DNA from: Gemmatimonadota bacterium
GTDB lineage: Bacteria > Gemmatimonadota > Gemmatimonadetes > Longimicrobiales > Gaopeijiaceae
Length of the DNA stretch: 64,000 nt
Direction of reading: 5' to 3'
NCBI GenBank assembly: GCA_003248075.1
Contig: QJYK01000128.1
Span: 47,488-111,487, forward strand
The position numbers and the translations under genes are program-made. Positions 63,373-64,000 of this stretch are shown piece by piece (within the stretch, counting starts at the first letter, position 1; each line of letters begins with the position of its first letter). Under the pieces are notes generated by a model. It was not told the DNA's origin. It searched no databases and saw nothing but the letters and a program-made list of their open reading frames with translations.

Positions 63373-63390
63373 CATCGAACTGTACGTCAA
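63363..63390 (-). promoter_or_regulatory. Promoter of PadR 3 - permease 3 operon
   Basis: Minus strand -35 TTGACG (63390-63385), 16-base spacer, -10 TAGATT (63368-63363). The -35 matches consensus at 5 of 6 positions, the -10 at 4 of 6. Start near 63356, about 35 bases before the ATG. Confidence 0.6.
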
Positions 63391-63448
63391 GAGCCGAGCT
63401 GCTCTCGGAGCGAGCGGGCCCGTGCGGGGACGCCCGCGACCGGTCGGG

Positions 63449-64000
63449 TCAGGACACCACGGCCCCTCCCCGGTTCGGGTTCTTCACGTAGCGGTCGAAC
63501 CAGGCGATGAATCGGGCCCACATATCCAGCTTGTTCTCGATGGCGCGCGGCGTGTGCGACTCGTAGGGGTATTCGTAGAGCACCGCATTCTTCCCGAGGA
63601 TGGTGAGCGCCGAGATCATGCGCCGGGACTGGATGGGGAAGGTGCCGGTGTTGTTGTCGTCGCCCCCGTGGTACATGAGCAACGGCGTGTCGAGCTGGTC
63701 GGCCTTGAAGAAGGGCGACATCTCGACGTACGTCTGCGGCGCCTCCCAGATCGAACGCCGCTCCGATTGGAAGCCGTCCGGGGTGAGCGACCGGTTGTAG
63801 GCGCCGTCACCGGCGATGCCCGCCTTGAAGAAGGGCGCGTTGGCGAGGATGTTCGCGGTGGCGAAGGCGCCGTAGCTGTGGCCACCGTGCCCGATGCGAT
63901 CGATGTCCACCACACCCAGCTCGTCGACTGCGCGTATGGCGCCATACATCGCGTCCACCAGATTCCCGATGTAGGTGTCGTTGTAGTTTTCGCCGATGAT
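63449..64000 (-). CDS. S9-family prolyl oligopeptidase, C-terminal part
   Basis: The gene runs off the window end; the frame continues upstream of the internal GTG at 63958 (ENYNDTYIGNLVDAMYGA precedes it). Alpha/beta hydrolase catalytic domain with nucleophile Ser in GHGGHSYGAFATANIL, Asp in YHGGDDNNTGTFP and His in YPYESHTPRA. Cleaves oligopeptides, probably periplasmic or extracellular as in related proteins, but the N-terminal signal and propeller lie outside. Fits the peptide-degradation set. Confidence 0.88.
   Translation of the reverse strand: MIGENYNDTYIGNLVDAMYGAIRAVDELGVVDIDRIGHGGHSYGAFATANILANAPFFKAGIAGDGAYNRSLTPDGFQSERRSIWEAPQTYVEMSPFFKADQLDTPLLMYHGGDDNNTGTFPIQSRRMISALTILGKNAVLYEYPYESHTPRAIENKLDMWARFIAWFDRYVKNPNRGGAVVS

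Overview
The window is about 64 kb of uniformly GC-rich bacterial chromosome (roughly 70% G+C by eye) with densely packed genes on both strands. It holds about 46 supported protein genes. I found no rRNA, tRNA, CRISPR array, insertion sequence or phage gene. The gene mix points to Gemmatimonadota or a close relative, by inference only: PadR regulators paired with duplicated orphan FtsX/MacB-type permeases (ADOP family), long tricorn-like proteases, exported M14 peptidases, DUF5916 and YfbK-type VWA proteins, many GTG/TTG starts, and many Sec, lipoprotein or Tat leaders.

Layout. 0-4.6 kb: 3' part of a Cu-type P1B ATPase, a possible 20-residue ORF, an exported YtcJ-like amidohydrolase, a DinB protein and a DUF1232-like protein. 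4.6-16.9 kb: secreted M14 peptidase, Tat-exported HisC-like aminotransferase, secreted aminopeptidase P, two acidic amino acid/dicarboxylate symporters, a HEAT-cyclophilin lipoprotein and a secreted alpha/beta hydrolase. 16.9-20 kb: an overlapping pair (alpha-oxoamine synthase plus a protein with faint acetoacetate-decarboxylase resemblance), diverging from a trans-3-hydroxy-L-proline dehydratase. 20-28 kb: two PadR-ADOP modules flanking a GH172 (DUF2961) lipoprotein. 28-36.8 kb: a second M14 peptidase, a secreted unknown, a second DinB, a cysteine-synthase-family enzyme and several small membrane or lipoproteins. 36.8-46.4 kb: tricorn homologue 1, a winged-helix protein divergent from a PBP1B-type peptidoglycan synthase, 3-methyladenine glycosylase, cold-shock protein and a serine hydrolase. 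46.4-58.6 kb: DUF502, MenH-like hydrolase, a lipoprotein, Tat-exported PhoD-type phosphatase, tricorn homologue 2, VWA protein, and a DUF5916 outer-membrane protein. 58.9-64 kb: APC permease, a third PadR-ADOP module with a clear promoter and operator, and the 3' part of an S9 peptidase.

Functional theme (inference). Many genes fit extracellular or periplasmic breakdown of protein and peptides followed by uptake: two M14 peptidases, aminopeptidase P, two tricorn homologues, an S9 oligopeptidase, two DAACS carriers, an APC carrier and a hydroxyproline dehydratase. The proline- and hydroxyproline-directed members suggest use of proline-rich or collagen-like peptides. A second theme is three PadR-controlled permease modules.

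Leads worth most follow-up are the perfect 10-7-10 operator overlapping the PadR promoter near 63.36 kb, the oxoamine synthase pair, the HEAT-cyclophilin fusion, and the small winged-helix gene beside the PBP1B gene with a near-palindrome between them. I cannot claim a wholly new system from sequence alone. In this GC-rich DNA, long antisense open frames are common, and I ignored them unless start, signal or motif evidence supported them.
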